The translations under genes were made by a program, and so were the position numbers. DNA of 64,000 nucleotides from Thermothielavioides terrestris NRRL 8126 (taxonomy: Eukaryota > Ascomycota > Sordariomycetes > Sordariales > Chaetomiaceae), in NCBI RefSeq assembly GCF_000226115.1, contig NC_016458.1, positions 186,001 through 250,000 of the forward strand, given 5' to 3'. Positions 32,417 to 43,886 of this stretch are shown piece after piece (the first letter of the stretch is position 1; each line of letters starts with the position of its first letter). Under the pieces are notes generated by a model. The model worked only from the letters and a program-made list of their open reading frames with translations, did not search any database and had not been told where the DNA came from.

Positions 32417-34356
32417 ATGTCGCTCGTGTCCGGACTCTTCTCCCTGCCTGACCCAAGCAGCAACCGTCAAGCGTACTTGGCCAGAATATCCCGCACTCCT
32501 CAGATTCCCAGCCCCAAGCATCCGGCCAAACTTCGATTCATGGAACCGGTTCTAAGCCTCTCAAGTTGCATGTCAGCCACAGACACATCGCTTCATGGCC
32601 TCCCAAAATTGTCCGAGCTGTCCGAAGCCACGGAATCGATCGTCACAAAGACTGAGGCAGATACGTCTGTGACTGTGCTTGAACATGACGAAGACGCCGC
32701 CTCGGCCACCGAGCCGGCCCCAGAGAGGCCCATGGTGCCGACAAGCGCTGCCGACTGGGAGTCCAAAAAGCCGATCATCCGCAAGCTCTACATGGATCAG
32801 AATTTGATTCTGAACGAAGTAATTGAGATCATGTTGAAGAAGCACAAGTTCAAGGCCACGTAAGTCATGTTCACGAGCCAAGTGGAACAGAAGCCGTTCC
32901 TTCAAGTCTTAACCTGAGGCCCAGCGCGAGGATGTACAAGGGCCAGTTTGCAAAGTGGAAGTGGACAAAGTACAACAAAACAGGCAAGCACAGTGCAATC
33001 AAACCGTCGAAGTCGAGGAGCACCAAAGGCAAAAGTGCCCGATCCAGGTTGGAGACGCCAGATCGCCGGGTATACATACCTGGGCGGAGCGGGATCGGAG
33101 CACGCATGTTGCAACTCGCCCCTCTGTCCCAGCACCACCATCTCCAGTACTTTGGCGATGAGGATTGCCAAGTCGAGTCCACCCTGAGCGCGTACGCCGC
33201 CCTCATCCTGCACTGGTCAGAACGCGAGACCCCCTGGAAGACGGACGACGCGGGCCACCTACTGCGGCCGCAACGCCAGTCGGTTCTCCAGCACGTCCGC
33301 GCTGCGCAGGAGCACTTCGTGCACGGCCGGGCCCAGCTCGGCGGCGAGCTGCTGCGCCGCGCGTTCCTGGGCATCGAGGCGGCCGTCGAGTCCGCGCTCG
33401 AGGTCGAGGCGCTCTGGGACTGCTGCCTCGCCGTGCCCCAGCTCGTGCTGACCCTGGGCTGGTCCGACATGCTAACCATCTTCGCGCGCTACCTGCACCA
33501 GTTCACCAGCATCAAGCTGCCGGGGCACCCCATCACCAAGATCGCCGCCTCGCTGCACCGGCTCTCCCGGCAAGCCACCGCCACCAGCAGCAGCAACAGC
33601 GCAGATCATACCCGCCTCGCCACCGCGGCGGGCCCCTGCTGGCAGCTGCTGGACGCGTTCGTCTCGCGCGCCTGGACGCTCTGGATCGACTGCGTGAGCC
33701 GGGTGCGCGGGGCGCACGACGACGTGACGATCCACCTCAAGCGCGGCTACGTGACGCTGGTGGACCCGGGGCACGGCATGGCGCGGGGCCTGCTGGACGA
33801 CTTCGGCGAGGCGGTGCGCGCGTCGCTGGCGCGCCGCGGCGCCTTCGCCACCACCAGCCGCATCCTCGAGCTCGAGCACCTGCTCGTGCGCATGTTCCTG
33901 CCGCTGTTCACGCCCGGCACCGCGCGCCGCGCCGAGGAGATGCTCACCGGCGTTGCGGCGCGGATTGAGGGGAAAAAGGGGTGCGTTGGCGTGCCCGTGA
34001 CGCAGTGGGATTATCTCGATCGGTATCTGGTGTTTAGCGCGAACTATTTCCGGGCGGCCATCGCCGAGCACTGCGGCGAGAGGGAAAAGGCGGCGTGGTA
34101 CCGTCGGCGGATCCTCGACTCGCCGAGGGATCTGTTCTGGCTGCAGACGTCGCTGCTGGTCGAGTCGCGGCTGCGGTCGGACGGGCTGGATGCCGAGGCG
34201 AACGAGATCCAGGAGGCCAGGGTGGAGGCGCAGTCCAGGCTGGGCATCGCCGAGAGCGAGCTGAGGCTGACGGGCCGGGCGGAAGAAAGGAAGGGCAAGG
34301 TGAGGTTGATTGGAGATATGGAACCCAGTAAGCAGGACATGATCATGGAATTCTGA
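32417..34356 (+). CDS. Clr5-domain protein, putative transcriptional regulator
   Basis: Exons 32417-32859 and 32925-34356 (GTAAGT donor, CCCAG acceptor, 65-nt intron) encode 624 residues. The Clr5 domain (about 112-165) reads DWESKKPIIRKLYMDQN, EVIEIMLKKHKFKAT and, across the splice, ARMYKGQFAKWKWTKYN. This is the tryptophan-rich helix pattern of fungal Clr5 proteins, many of them implicated in transcription. A basic patch (KSRSTKGKSARSR, about 172-185) follows and could be a nuclear signal. The remaining 400 residues are mostly helical with no known domain, ending ELRLTGRAEERKGKVR. An ATG within exon 1 further downstream is possible, but the first ATG gives a normal acidic/serine N-terminus. 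Target genes unknown. Confidence 0.85.
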
Positions 34357-35926
34357 CTATGTTGGGCGACGGCGGGTTACTACAGGAAGATATCAAGCGT
34401 GGAGTTGTTCAGCGGTTGCTGATGGAGGGATAAGCCACAGAACTAGGAGACCGGTGGAACGAGGCGTTGATCTGGCGCTTGCGAACGGGTCCAGCTCTCA
34501 ATCGCTCTTTGAGCTGCAATCTCTATATTTCATGGTGCTGAGATATCGTTCAGGATCAGATTCAATGCGAGTCCATAACATCTCATAAACTGCCAAGTCT
34601 CGCAGCCAGATCCATCAACCTGAGAGTAAACTTACCCTGCCTCGTCGTTCAAAACCTGGCTAACATGGGTCTGCAGGGCAGGCATGTGATTCCGGAACGT
34701 GAAGGCGTTGACGCTGCAGGACAGCTGTCTCCGGGTCCAGGAGGTGTGACATGCGGGATGCCCAGGGCCGGATAGAGCCATGCCGCCAATAAACCGCCCC
34801 AGAGAGCACAACGTAGCTGGCAACGGGAGCTTTGAGTTGACAAGCTCGCTTTAGCGGAGGCCGGCTGGATGCCGGTTTCGGCCGTAACTCATCAGGCCGT
34901 TTGGTAGACCTCAGGTAGCGGTCACGTAACACCTCGGCCTCCCGTTCCGGCAAGGCAGCCACGTCTCAATCTTGGGCGTGTATGTTGATGGTTGGCGCAG
35001 AGGAGAAAAGGGGATTTTAGGGGCTATCCGAGTATGGGTAACAACCGAGACCTGAGCACTATGAAGGATGCTCAATGCGGATGGAAGTGGACTGGACATT
35101 CTTGAGGCAGACCGGGGGGAATCGTTTTGAATTGCTGCCCAGGCGTACGGGGAAGTCAAGCCGGTCGACCGAGGAGATTGCGCGTAACGCGCTCGAACTG
35201 CTATCAAGGCGAACCTTGGCATGTCACTGAGAACCCCTACATATCCTTCCAGTTTTCCACCTCCGCTGGTTCTGGTCTCAACTCAGAGACTTGACAGAAA
35301 GTAACCGCAGAGCACCTCAACAACAGCCTTGTAACATACAGACTCGCATATGTGTTAAGCACCAATTCCCGTTTGTCCAAACGGCCATGGTCCCGGCTGT
35401 GCCGAGAGCGATATTCAGCCCGGTACCTGGCTGATGATGAATAAACAGAGATGGGCCTTCCAAGCTGCAAATGGACAGCAAGAGAAGTCTCTCGCATGAC
35501 AAGCCAGTTCTTGGCTGATGTGATGATGCAAGGGGGATGGCAAGCCGGAGATCCACACTACGACTACATGGACGGACATTGTGCCCAAGGCAGCACGGAA
35601 GAGAGAACATGGATGTATTGCTACACTAATGTCAATGACTTCCTATCAGGTTGAATAAGTGGGGGAGCTGGATACCGCAGTAACCGCAGATCGCTGTGAC
35701 AGGTGCTGCTGCGTCTCCCTTGTTCCCGTCATGAGCTAACAAGCAACATGACGACATCGACTCCTGGGGCAGCCAATACGTAACGGATCGCGACTCAAGA
35801 TATTTAAACTGTCATCCAGACCGTTTTTTGAGGTCTCGAGCTGCGAGTTTTAAGCTGGGCTCGATCACAGCTGAACTATCCAACTTGTAAAAGCCACCCA
35901 CAGAGCACTTCCATCAAACGATCAAC
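34357..35926. other. Intergenic, no gene seen
   Basis: About 1.6 kb. Small ORFs (34660-34962 minus, 35451-35654 plus) lack family resemblance. The last 150 bp are the likely promoter and 5' UTR of the next gene. No RNA gene or repeat was found. Confidence 0.45.
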
Positions 35927-36673
35927 ATGTCGGAACGCGGCCCAGGAAAAGAACAGCTCAGCGACATCGCCCAGCAGGCGGAGCGTGACCTCAACACGTA
36001 TCAGTCCAAGACGGGTACGGGCAAGGGACGGGTCCCGGGGCTCGAGGACTACGGCGTCAATGAAACGGTCGAGAGGAAGTTCCCCGGTGCCACCGTCAAG
36101 GTCGGCGAAAACCTCGTAACGAACCGGAGCTACGACCGCCCGATCCCCGCTGACGAGGGCGGTGACGTGGATGAGCGTGGACGGTCAGTCCTCTCGTGTT
36201 CTAAAAAAACCCCCCTGCTGGAGACCAACTGACTTGAGCGGTAATTCAGCTTCCTCCGCGGATCAGCCTACGAGGGCGCGGGCGGCCCCGAAGACAAGAC
36301 AGCCCACATCTACCAGCACAGCTCGGGCAAGATCGACGAGGCCACAGTCAAGGGCTGGGGCAAGGACCCGCGGCAGCTCGAGGGGGAGACTGTGCGGGCC
36401 GACCGGCCGGACCTGCTGCCGGCCGACCAGGCGCTCGGCGGGCGCGGCCGGGAGCCGGCGAAGCAGGGCGACGTCTCGGAGCAGGGCCGGCTCGCTGCCA
36501 AGGCCAACGTGGGCCTCCCGGCCGAGAGCGGGCGGGAGGTGCCGGCGCAGGGGAGCCGGGGTAGCCAGTTCAAGGGCGAGTACTACGAGTCGCCCGAGTC
36601 GGTGCCGGACCAGGGGGCGGACCAGAACCTGGTGCCGCCGGAGAGCGCGACGGAGACGTCGAGGAATACCTAA
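35927..36673 (+). CDS. Conserved-looking hydrophilic protein, function unknown
   Basis: Exons 35927-36183 and 36250-36673 (GTCAGT donor, ACTGAC branch site, TTCAG acceptor) give 226 residues. The protein is almost entirely polar and charged, rich in Gly, Glu, Asp and Lys, with no membrane segment or signal peptide. Recognisable blocks are RVPGLEDYGVNETVERKFPGA near the N-terminus, GSAYEGAGGPEDKTAHIYQ just after the splice, and FKGEYYESPESVPDQG near the C-terminus. Such composition suggests a largely disordered, possibly stress-related protein, but I do not recognise the family. The splice keeps a sensible frame and removes stops, so the gene model is fairly secure. Confidence 0.7.
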
Positions 36674-36806
36674 AAGCGGGGGACGGAACTCTTAGATTTG
36701 GGATCTATAGTCTATCCGTCGGTCTATGTGTGTATCATCTGGGGAATGCCGAAGTCGGTTGCAGAGAGTTGCGCCGGATCATCCGAGACCGAGACCGGGT
36801 AGGCCG

Positions 36807-38010
36807 CTATAGCTTTGTTCCGTCGCCCGCGCTCTCAACACACTTCTTGATGAACCCGGCCAGGGGCATCGCCCACTCCTTGCTGATTGGCACGTAGTGG
36901 CCGCCGGGATGCGTGAGCACCACGGGGTCCTGGCACCGCTCGACCAAGCCCTGGCTGCGGCTCTCGTCCACGACGGTATCCAAACTCCCCAGAAAATGCA
37001 GCGTCGGCGTCCTGATCGGCGGCTTGTACAGCCATGCCAAGTCCTCGGGCACGGCGTAGAACCCGCTGTAGATGACGGCAAACTTGAGCGGCCGGCCACC
37101 GTTCGCCGCCCGCACGGCGCTCACCCACCGCTCATGCTCCGGCGCGCCGACCGCCCGCCCCTCCTCCATCGCCGACGCCAGCATCGCGGCCATGCACCCG
37201 CCCTGGCTGAACCCAATCACCCCGTCGATCCCACCGCTCTGCCCGCCCTCCTCCCCAGTCCCCGTTCCTGCCCCTGCCCCGCCCTCCTCGCCGACCACAC
37301 CATCCCTGACCGCCTCCGCCACCCGCACCATGCCCTCTTCCAAGAACCTATACCGCCCGCTGGCATCGTCCCGGCGGAACCACGCCCAGGCATCCATCTC
37401 GCCTTCGTCTCCATCACCACCATCACCTTCCTCCCCAGCAACAGCGCCAGTCGAAGGCCCAAGCGGAGGAGGCTGGTACCCCGGCACGTCGCGCGGCGAC
37501 AGCCGGTTCGGCGCGGTCGGGTACAGCAGGGCGGGGACCAGGCCGGCGGGCGCGAGCGCCTTGGCCAGCAGCTTCTCGAGCGCGCGCGTCTTGGCGCGGA
37601 AGAGCGGGCCGGACTGGGTGAAGCCTTTTTTTTCGTGATAACATGGTCAGCCAGCCGGCAGGGCATTGTTGGCCGTTCCCTAGTCTTGTCTTCGGGGGGT
37701 TCATTGTTCATTGTTGTGGGGGGTTGGGGTTTGTTGATGGGGTTGGCTCGTTTTATCTGGGCTTAAGACGGGGTGAGGGGAGCCGGAGGGGTAAGAGGGG
37801 GGAGAAGGATGAGGCGGGTGTTAAACGGCGGAATAAATAATGAGCGAGGAAAAGATGAAGGGAGAAGGGAGGTTTACCATGGAGCATGAGGATCCTGACG
37901 ACTCTTTTGTTGTTGGCGGCGCTGCTCTTGGGAGTCATACGAGGCGTGGCCCGCTGCGCAGGTGAGTCGGTCCCTGAAGGAGGGTCCGATGCGGCGGCGT
38001 TGTCGCCCAT
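36807..38010 (-). CDS. FSH1-family serine hydrolase (alpha/beta hydrolase)
   Basis: Minus-strand exons 38010-37878 and 37624-36807 encode 316 residues. RILMLHG from exon 1 joins FTQSGPLFRAKT from exon 2 through GTAAAC and an A-rich AAAG acceptor, recreating the N-terminal HGxxQSG motif of FSH1 proteins. The catalytic Ser lies in GFSQGG, the Asp in LGSLDTVVDE and the His in THPGGHYVP, in the expected order. A glycine/glutamate-rich insert (about 155-185) is specific to this protein. Family members are cytosolic esterases; in some fungi relatives act in secondary-metabolite clusters, but no such cluster is nearby. The start at 38010 (MGDNAA) is the ATG before a Ser/Thr-rich leader; a second ATG lies 26 codons on. 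Confidence 0.88.
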
Positions 38011-38973
38011 GTTGACGTTGAAGTGAGCTCTTGCAAGACAGTAGGTAAGGCGGAATGTGTGGGTGCGCAACTGGGACCTGGCTGCTCCTATTCGAAGCAC
38101 CAGCATGAGATGATGGTTGTTGCTTAAAGAGGTCCCATTGAATGAACTTGAGTTCGGCGAGGCGAGTCACTGCCGGGAGGTTAGTCCGTTTCAGCCTTTA
38201 AGCTTGGAAATCGGAGCCCTGTGGGGCCGCCGCTAGTAGCAGGAAGGGCATGCCGAATAAAACCATTGCAAGGACTGGTAAGAGTATTTTTATCAATGGA
38301 TTGCGGTAGAGGTTCTGCAAGCAAATAATACACTACTCTGGCAGGGCTGAGGGCTGAGGGCTGAGGGCAGCCCGTGGACAGGGCACATCAGATGCCGGCA
38401 CCAAGGAGCGTCTCGTCCCCCCACTGGCCCCTCCCCCAACCAACCATCTGCAGTGACGAGCCCGAATCCAGACAGCTGAGAGCAAATACACTCTAACAAA
38501 TGTAACCTCTACTGATTCCCAACATATCGGCGAGTGTCAAGACGACCCCCTCCATGCGGGCGCCCAGCAATGGGTCGGTCGATCTATGCCAGGAGCGAAA
38601 ACATCCACATCAACGGGGAAATGATGGTGGATGCCGATAACACGCTGAGATCAGCATGTTAACTGGCAAACGCTGCGGACTGTTGTCTCTGCAAACACAT
38701 GTTATGATCGTCGGTAAGCGGGCAGAGCAAGTTCCGTGTCTTTTGGCACAGCAACGCCAGCATACGCGGACGAGCCTCCGGACCACACCAAGACCACCTC
38801 TTGCACACGCCTCATTGCACGGCCGGCCGGAATCAACAGCTCAGTTGACGTTGGCTGTAGCTCTATGGTACAGGTCCGCCTGTCGGACAACTCTTCGGGG
38901 ATATCGCTCAGGGAAAATGCCGCGTCGTCGCTGCTCTCGTCTGCACCACACCTTCGCCGCCCGCGTCCTCCGC
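38011..38973. other. Intergenic between FSH-type gene and atp18
   Basis: The plus ORF at 38656-39336 overlaps atp18 antisense and has an Arg-rich composition, so it is a shadow. A GGGCTGA triplet repeat lies at 38345-38367. No gene. Confidence 0.45.
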
Positions 38974-39390
38974 TCAGTGCGCCGCCTTGAGGTTCGGGTT
39001 CCGGGGGTCGTTTTTGAACTCCTCAGCTGCATCATGCGGTCAGTTCGGATCAAGACCGAGGGGTCAACGACTTGCGGGCGTACACTGCATCATGGCGTTC
39101 TGGGCCGCGTTGACGCCGTAGGCGATGACCACGGCTGGACCGGTCCGTTAGCTGTCGTGATCTGTATCGACAATCTTCGCTCGCGGAAACACCGAGCATG
39201 CTGCGGCAGTAACAAGAGGAGGCTCAGGGTCAAGGCATACCGGCAGCCAAGAAGGGAGCCATGGGACGCACTGCAGCCAGGAAATGTCAGCCAGGGACGA
39301 CAGCAAGGTCGGTCACGGCACGGGCCACTCAATTGACGTACACACTGGCGTCGGGAACTTCTTGAGCGGGGTGACACCGAACCAAGACAT
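38974..39390 (-). CDS. ATP18: ATP synthase F0 subunit i/j
   Basis: Four tiny exons on the minus strand, 39390-39342, 39270-39241, 39134-39084 and 39026-38974, encode 60 residues. They read MSWFGVTPLKKFPTPVLRPM, then APFLAA, VVIAYGVNAAQNAMMQ and EEFKNDPRNPNLKAAH. This matches fungal Atp18: the KKFPTPVLRPM start, one membrane helix and the KNDPRNP tail. Donors are GTACGT, GTATGC and GTACGC, with GCAG, CCAG (GCTAACGG branch site) and GCAG acceptors, and each junction keeps the frame. The subunit sits in the inner mitochondrial membrane at the peripheral stalk/dimer side of complex V. No single exon is longer than 53 nt, so simple ORF scans miss it. It is divergent from the NIPSNAP gene. Confidence 0.92.
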
Positions 39391-40281
39391 CGTGGCTGTA
39401 TCCTCTGGCGGTCGCGACGGAGGTTCGGGCTGGATTTCGATGGAGAGTTGTCCGGTCAGAAAGCGAGCGTTTTTCGCTGTCCCTGCTTCCGAAGCTTGCG
39501 CCAACCGCAGCCGAGGAAAATGTTGGAGCCTTGTGTTTCAGGCCTCAGGTCAACGAACTGACCAATGTGCTTGCATGCTTGGGTGGGTCTCGCGCTTCGG
39601 AGCGGTAGAATGATTCTCCAACTTGGCAGGGCGGAGCTCGGACCCTGGGCTGACTGTGTGACATCATCTTCCCCGCATTTTCCCTTCTGATTCAGCAGAC
39701 CAGCGGCGCCTGGGACCCTGGCTGCTTCGTGCAGCTGACTTGGGGCCAAGCTGAGCAGCATGCAGCAACAACGCCGAGGAGCTCCTGCTGCACTTCGCAT
39801 CTCAACCGTCCTTCCAAAGTGCGGGGTGAACTTGGCTGCGTCGTAGCACCCGCTTGCTTCATCCAATTAACCTGCATCGCCGCCCTCCTCTTCGTCTTCT
39901 CTCCTTCCTTCCATCTGCCGCTTGATACCCAATCGAGCTTCCCGCTTGCTGTGCCTTCCTGCGCGCTGTCCTCCGGTTGCCGCCGTCCGAAGTTGCTCGG
40001 CATACCTTACACCTGAACGTCTTCTGCCGTGCTGCTGCTGCGTTTTGCGTCTCTGGTGCCTTCTGCTCATCTTCTTCCGACACCGTATCGTGCCACCTGT
40101 CGAACCACCTTGAGTTCTTTGTTTCATTGCAATTGAGTCTCGTTACCCGTTGGGACGAACACCCCGCGCTACCGCACATTTGCTGGCCGGGCCGTTTTGC
40201 CTTCCCCTCATTTTCTGGAGATAAACGAATTGCCGGTCGTCCGCGAACACACCTCCCTCTGAACACCCTGCCGCCAAAATC
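39391..40281. promoter_or_regulatory. Shared divergent promoter ATP18 / NIPSNAP
   Basis: 891 bp between two mitochondrial-protein genes. The half nearest 40281 is pyrimidine-rich (CTTC/TCTC), typical of fungal promoters or 5' leaders. ORFs on the minus strand (39859-40422) run antisense into the NIPSNAP exon and are not convincing. Confidence 0.5.
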
Positions 40282-41449
40282 ATGCTCTCGCAACGCGTCT
40301 CTCGCACCGCCTTGGGCGCTGCCCGGCAGGCGCAGGCGCCGACGATAAGGACGTTTACAGCCTCCGCTGCGTCCCGGAGCGACCGTACCCCCTCCCTGGG
40401 CGATATCCAGCCGGACCAGCACGAGACCTTCAACAGCCGGCAGAAGACGTTCCGGGCGCAGCTTGTGGAGGCGCAGAAGCAGCGGGAAGCCAGTGGGTTT
40501 GCCTCGTCTTCGTCCCCTTCATTCTCTAGCTCCTACTCTTCCTCCACGGCCCAGGGCCTGGGATCGCTGAGCACTGCCACCGCCGGTACAGGAAACGCGG
40601 CACGTGCCGCTGAGAAGGAGCCCCCGCGCAAGGCGGGACCCCTAACGAACCTCATCTACGGCACCAAGGAGGGCCGCGAGCTGGACGCCCAGATCGAGGC
40701 GAGCTTCAGCCAGGTGCTCGCGCGCGGCAAGTACGTGCACTCGATCGAGTTCCACGAGGTGAAGCCCGATTGCGTCGACGAGTATGTCGACCTCGTCGGG
40801 AACTGGTACCCGCGGGTGGCGAGCTCGCCCGAGAATAAGGTGCATCTGGTCGGAAGCTGGCGGACCGAGGTGGGCGACTGCGATACCTTCGGTGAGTACG
40901 GCCCTCGCTGCTGAGACGACCCCCTCGGCAGTCAATGCTGACAATGCGTTTTCTCCTTTGGCAGTCCACATCTGGGAATACCAGCGCTACCAAGGCTTCC
41001 ACGCGTCGCTCAACACCATCTCGCGCAACCCGCAGTTCCCCGACTTCGATAAGAAGCTGCGCAGCCTGATCCGCAGCAAGCGCACGTCGCTCATGCAAGA
41101 GTTCAGCTTCTGGCCGACGACGCCGCCGCGCAAGCTGGGCGGCCTGTTCGAGCTGCGCTCGTACACGCTGCACCCGGGCAACTTGCTCGAGTGGGAGACG
41201 CACTGGCGGCGCGGGCTCAAGGCGCGGCGCGAGGTCATGGAGGGCGTCGGCGCCTGGTTCGTCCAGATCGGCGACCTCAACACAGTGCACCACCTGTGGC
41301 AGTTTGCCGACCTCGAGGAGCGCAAGATCCGCCGCGAGAAGAGCTGGAGCATCGAGGGCTGGGCCGAGACGGTGCACAAGACGGTGCCGCTGATCCAGGA
41401 GATGAAGAGCCGGATCTTGGTGCCCATGCCGTGGTCGCCGGTGGCTTAG
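40282..41449 (+). CDS. NIPSNAP-family mitochondrial protein
   Basis: Exons 40282-40891 and 40965-41449 (GTGAGT donor, GCTGAC branch site, GGCAG acceptor) encode 364 residues. An Arg/Ser/Ala-rich presequence (MLSQRVSRTALGAARQAQ) precedes a serine-rich linker. Two ferredoxin-like NIPSNAP domains follow. The first begins VHSIEFHEVKPDCVDEY and ends in VHIWEYQRYQGF across the splice. The second begins GLFELRSYTLHPGNLLEWE and ends HLWQFADLEERK. Metazoan NIPSNAPs are mitochondrial matrix proteins linked to mitophagy signalling; the fungal role is less clear. Splicing phase and domain continuity support the model strongly. Confidence 0.92.
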
Positions 41450-42067
41450 GCGGGTATGGCTCGGCGGGCGTCCTTTGCTGGCGTGAGCGTTGCCGGGTGG
41501 CCATGTATACCAAGGATAGCAGTGCCGTCTTGCATTCTGTTTTCTCGTGGCGGTCGATCTTCTCCATTACCAGCTCCGGAAGTGTTCTAGCACAACCACA
41601 GGCGTTATCTCCTTTGTTGTAGCCATCGGGGTATCTCTGCAATATACAAACTGGCTAAGACACTGCACTGTGATAAGCGTGCCGTCTTGAATATGTATTT
41701 GTGTCTTGATGCGTCAACACAAGCGAGGCCTAAAACAGCAGGCCAACCCACCCATCAAAAAATCCAACTCCAGCAGCCAATATGGATATCGCTCACGGCG
41801 CCGACGACGACGACCATCTCCACCGCCATCCTGTCCCGCCCCGCGCATCCCGAGCGCCGCCTTGCTATCTCCGCTGCAGTGCTCTACCGGCAGCGTCGCG
41901 GGCGCAGTAGCGGCCTCCTCCCCGGCCCCCTTCCCATCAACTTGCTTCCCCTTCTCCTCCGCATGCTGGGATCTCCAATCCTCCGCTCTCCAACCCCGCC
42001 CCGCCCGCGATGTTCAACCTGTATTATGATACTCTGGCCTTGACTTCGAACCCTTCCCCCGCGATCG
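41450..42067. other. Convergent spacer
   Basis: The 3' flanks of the NIPSNAP gene (plus) and the Rogdi/Rav2 gene (minus). A C-rich stretch lies at 41800-42060 without a credible ORF. Confidence 0.45.
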
Positions 42068-43444
42068 CTAATCCATCGGCTGCTCCCCGTCCTCGCCCGG
42101 CTCCCCCCACTCCTCGCCCATGACGGCCGCCAGGTTGCGCCGCGCCACCGCCAGCGTGTGGCCCAGCGCGGTTAGCTTGGCTGAGAGCGAGAGCAGGCTT
42201 GGGTCGGCGGTCTCGACGCGGACTTTTTCGCGCACGAAGACCTCAATTATATTTTTCCTGCTGCTGCTGGTATTCTTGTTGTTCTTGTTGTTGCTGTCGC
42301 GCGTCCCGGAGAGGGGGATTGTCGGTGCCAGTGCCGGTGCTTGTGCGGGCGGGAATAGGGAAGGTGCCGGGCCTGGGCTGTGGGCTGGCCCTGGTTGCGC
42401 TGTGACACTGCCGGAAGCGGTGGAGGTGGTGGTATGGTGGTCATCGCCGCCGTCGTCGCCGTCGCAGCAGTAGCCAAAGACCTTCTCGGTCTCGTCGTGC
42501 TCGAGCCGGCGCGCCGTGCCGATCGCCAGCGCGAGCTTGGTGCCGAAGTTGACGGGCGCCGAGGCCGGCTCGAGCGTCCGCAGCCAGAGGACGAGGCAGC
42601 TGTCTTGGATGCTGAGGTGGAAGCTCAGGGATGGGTTCGAGGACGAGGGCGTGGGGTGGGCCAGCGGCGGGAGGAAGTGGGACGGCGCGGCAGAGCGGGT
42701 TGTCCAGGTCGGATCCGCAGTGGGCAGCGGCGCGCCCTTGAGGAGGCTGGAGGCTTCGGCCAGGGTTTGGGAGAGCAGGCGGAGCTGGGCGGAGAGGAAT
42801 TGTGGCGGGGGAAGGGAGCCGAGCAGGGAGCTCGGGGTCGCGGGCGCATCGGAGTCCGGGTAGGCGTAGGAGAAAGTGAGGTTGAGGAGGTCGATGGAGT
42901 GGGTTAGAAGGGCATGGAGGGCGGTGAGAGGAGCGAGATGGATTGGATGGTCGGGGTTGATCGTCAGGGTCTGGTGGGGGAGTGTGCGCAGGCGCAGGTG
43001 GATTGTCTAGGGAGAGGGAAAGCGTCAGCAAGGCAAGGGCAAAGGACGAAGGACGAAGGGGATGTAGGGGCGAGAACTGACCCCCTTGACGATCCGTGTC
43101 CCTACGCGCGTGATGTGCCCCTTGACGATCTCGTTCCTCGGCGTGCTGAGCACCAGCGTGCTCCCCGGGTCTACGGGCGCGAGCAGCGCATAGCAGTCTT
43201 CGAGCCCGTGCCTGACATTGGTGAGGGTCTCGTGGAGCTCTTCGATGAGCCAGTCGAGCTCGCGTTTCTGTTCCGGCGGCGCAGGCGAAGACCCTATTAG
43301 CACCCAGGACGCATCCATCTCGACGGAGGGGGTTGGCGACGGAACAGCACAACCACAGAATGAAATGTGCGTGCATACCTCAGCGGACTCGATTGCCACT
43401 TTAAGCTGCTCGGGCGCAATGCGTGGCCAGATCTCCACGGCCAT
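42068..43444 (-). CDS. RAV2: Rogdi/Rav2-like leucine-zipper protein (RAVE complex subunit)
   Basis: Minus-strand exons 43444-43379, 43318-43082 and 43006-42068 give 413 residues. Exon 2 has RELDWLIEELHETLTNVRHG and LEDCYALLAP, the start of the Rogdi leucine-zipper domain, followed by GSTLVLSTPRNEIVKGHITRVGTRIVKG. Exon 3 continues TIHLRLRTLPHQTLTI and later QFLSAQLRLLSQTLAEASSLL, and ends in a domain tail with TALGHTLAVARRNLAAVMGEEWGEP. An asparagine/serine low-complexity insert lies near residue 345. Rav2/Rogdi helps reassemble the vacuolar ATPase V1 and Vo sectors. Intron 1 (43319-43378) is exactly 60 nt, stop-free and in frame. Intron 2 uses GTCAGT/CCTAG. The symbol is assigned by family and not by orthology proof. 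Confidence 0.8.
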
Positions 43445-43886
43445 GGTGATGTGTCCGGACTATCGCTGTCGCCTGCGCGTCGGGCAGGCATCCATATTAC
43501 CGCCTTTTTGGATGGTCAACGGTCTCCTAGGTGGCTTCGGCAGAAAGTGATGCCTTGCTAGGCCCTGCAGATGCCATGACGATGTTCAGCGACGTTCAGT
43601 GGAGAGAGCTTGCATGTCCAGCCACTGAAACAGGCAAGCGGTGGCCGCCCCAGATCTTGGCATCTCCTGTATGCAACTTCAGCACCCCACCATGCCGCTT
43701 ATCTGAACTTTCAGATCAAACTCCAGTTTAATTCATCGTTCGCACGGCTTCAGACTCCTGAGCAGCGCCATGCTGCCGCACGGATAGCTGAATTGGACTT
43801 TTTTCCCCCCTCTACTCTACTGCTTCAATCCGCTGGCACTTGGGACTGGGCGGAGTCAGCATTGCTTGAGCTTTAAGAGTCCCATC
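43445..43886. promoter_or_regulatory. Shared divergent promoter Rogdi/Rav2 and POP7
   Basis: 442 bp between divergent ATGs. The stretch includes CTTTTTTCCCCCCTCTACTCTACTG-type pyrimidine blocks near the POP7 start. No other gene. Confidence 0.45.

Noticed and set aside
38656..39336. 226-codon plus-strand ORF
   Set aside because: It is antisense to the four atp18 exons, which give a perfect small-protein match with good splice sites.
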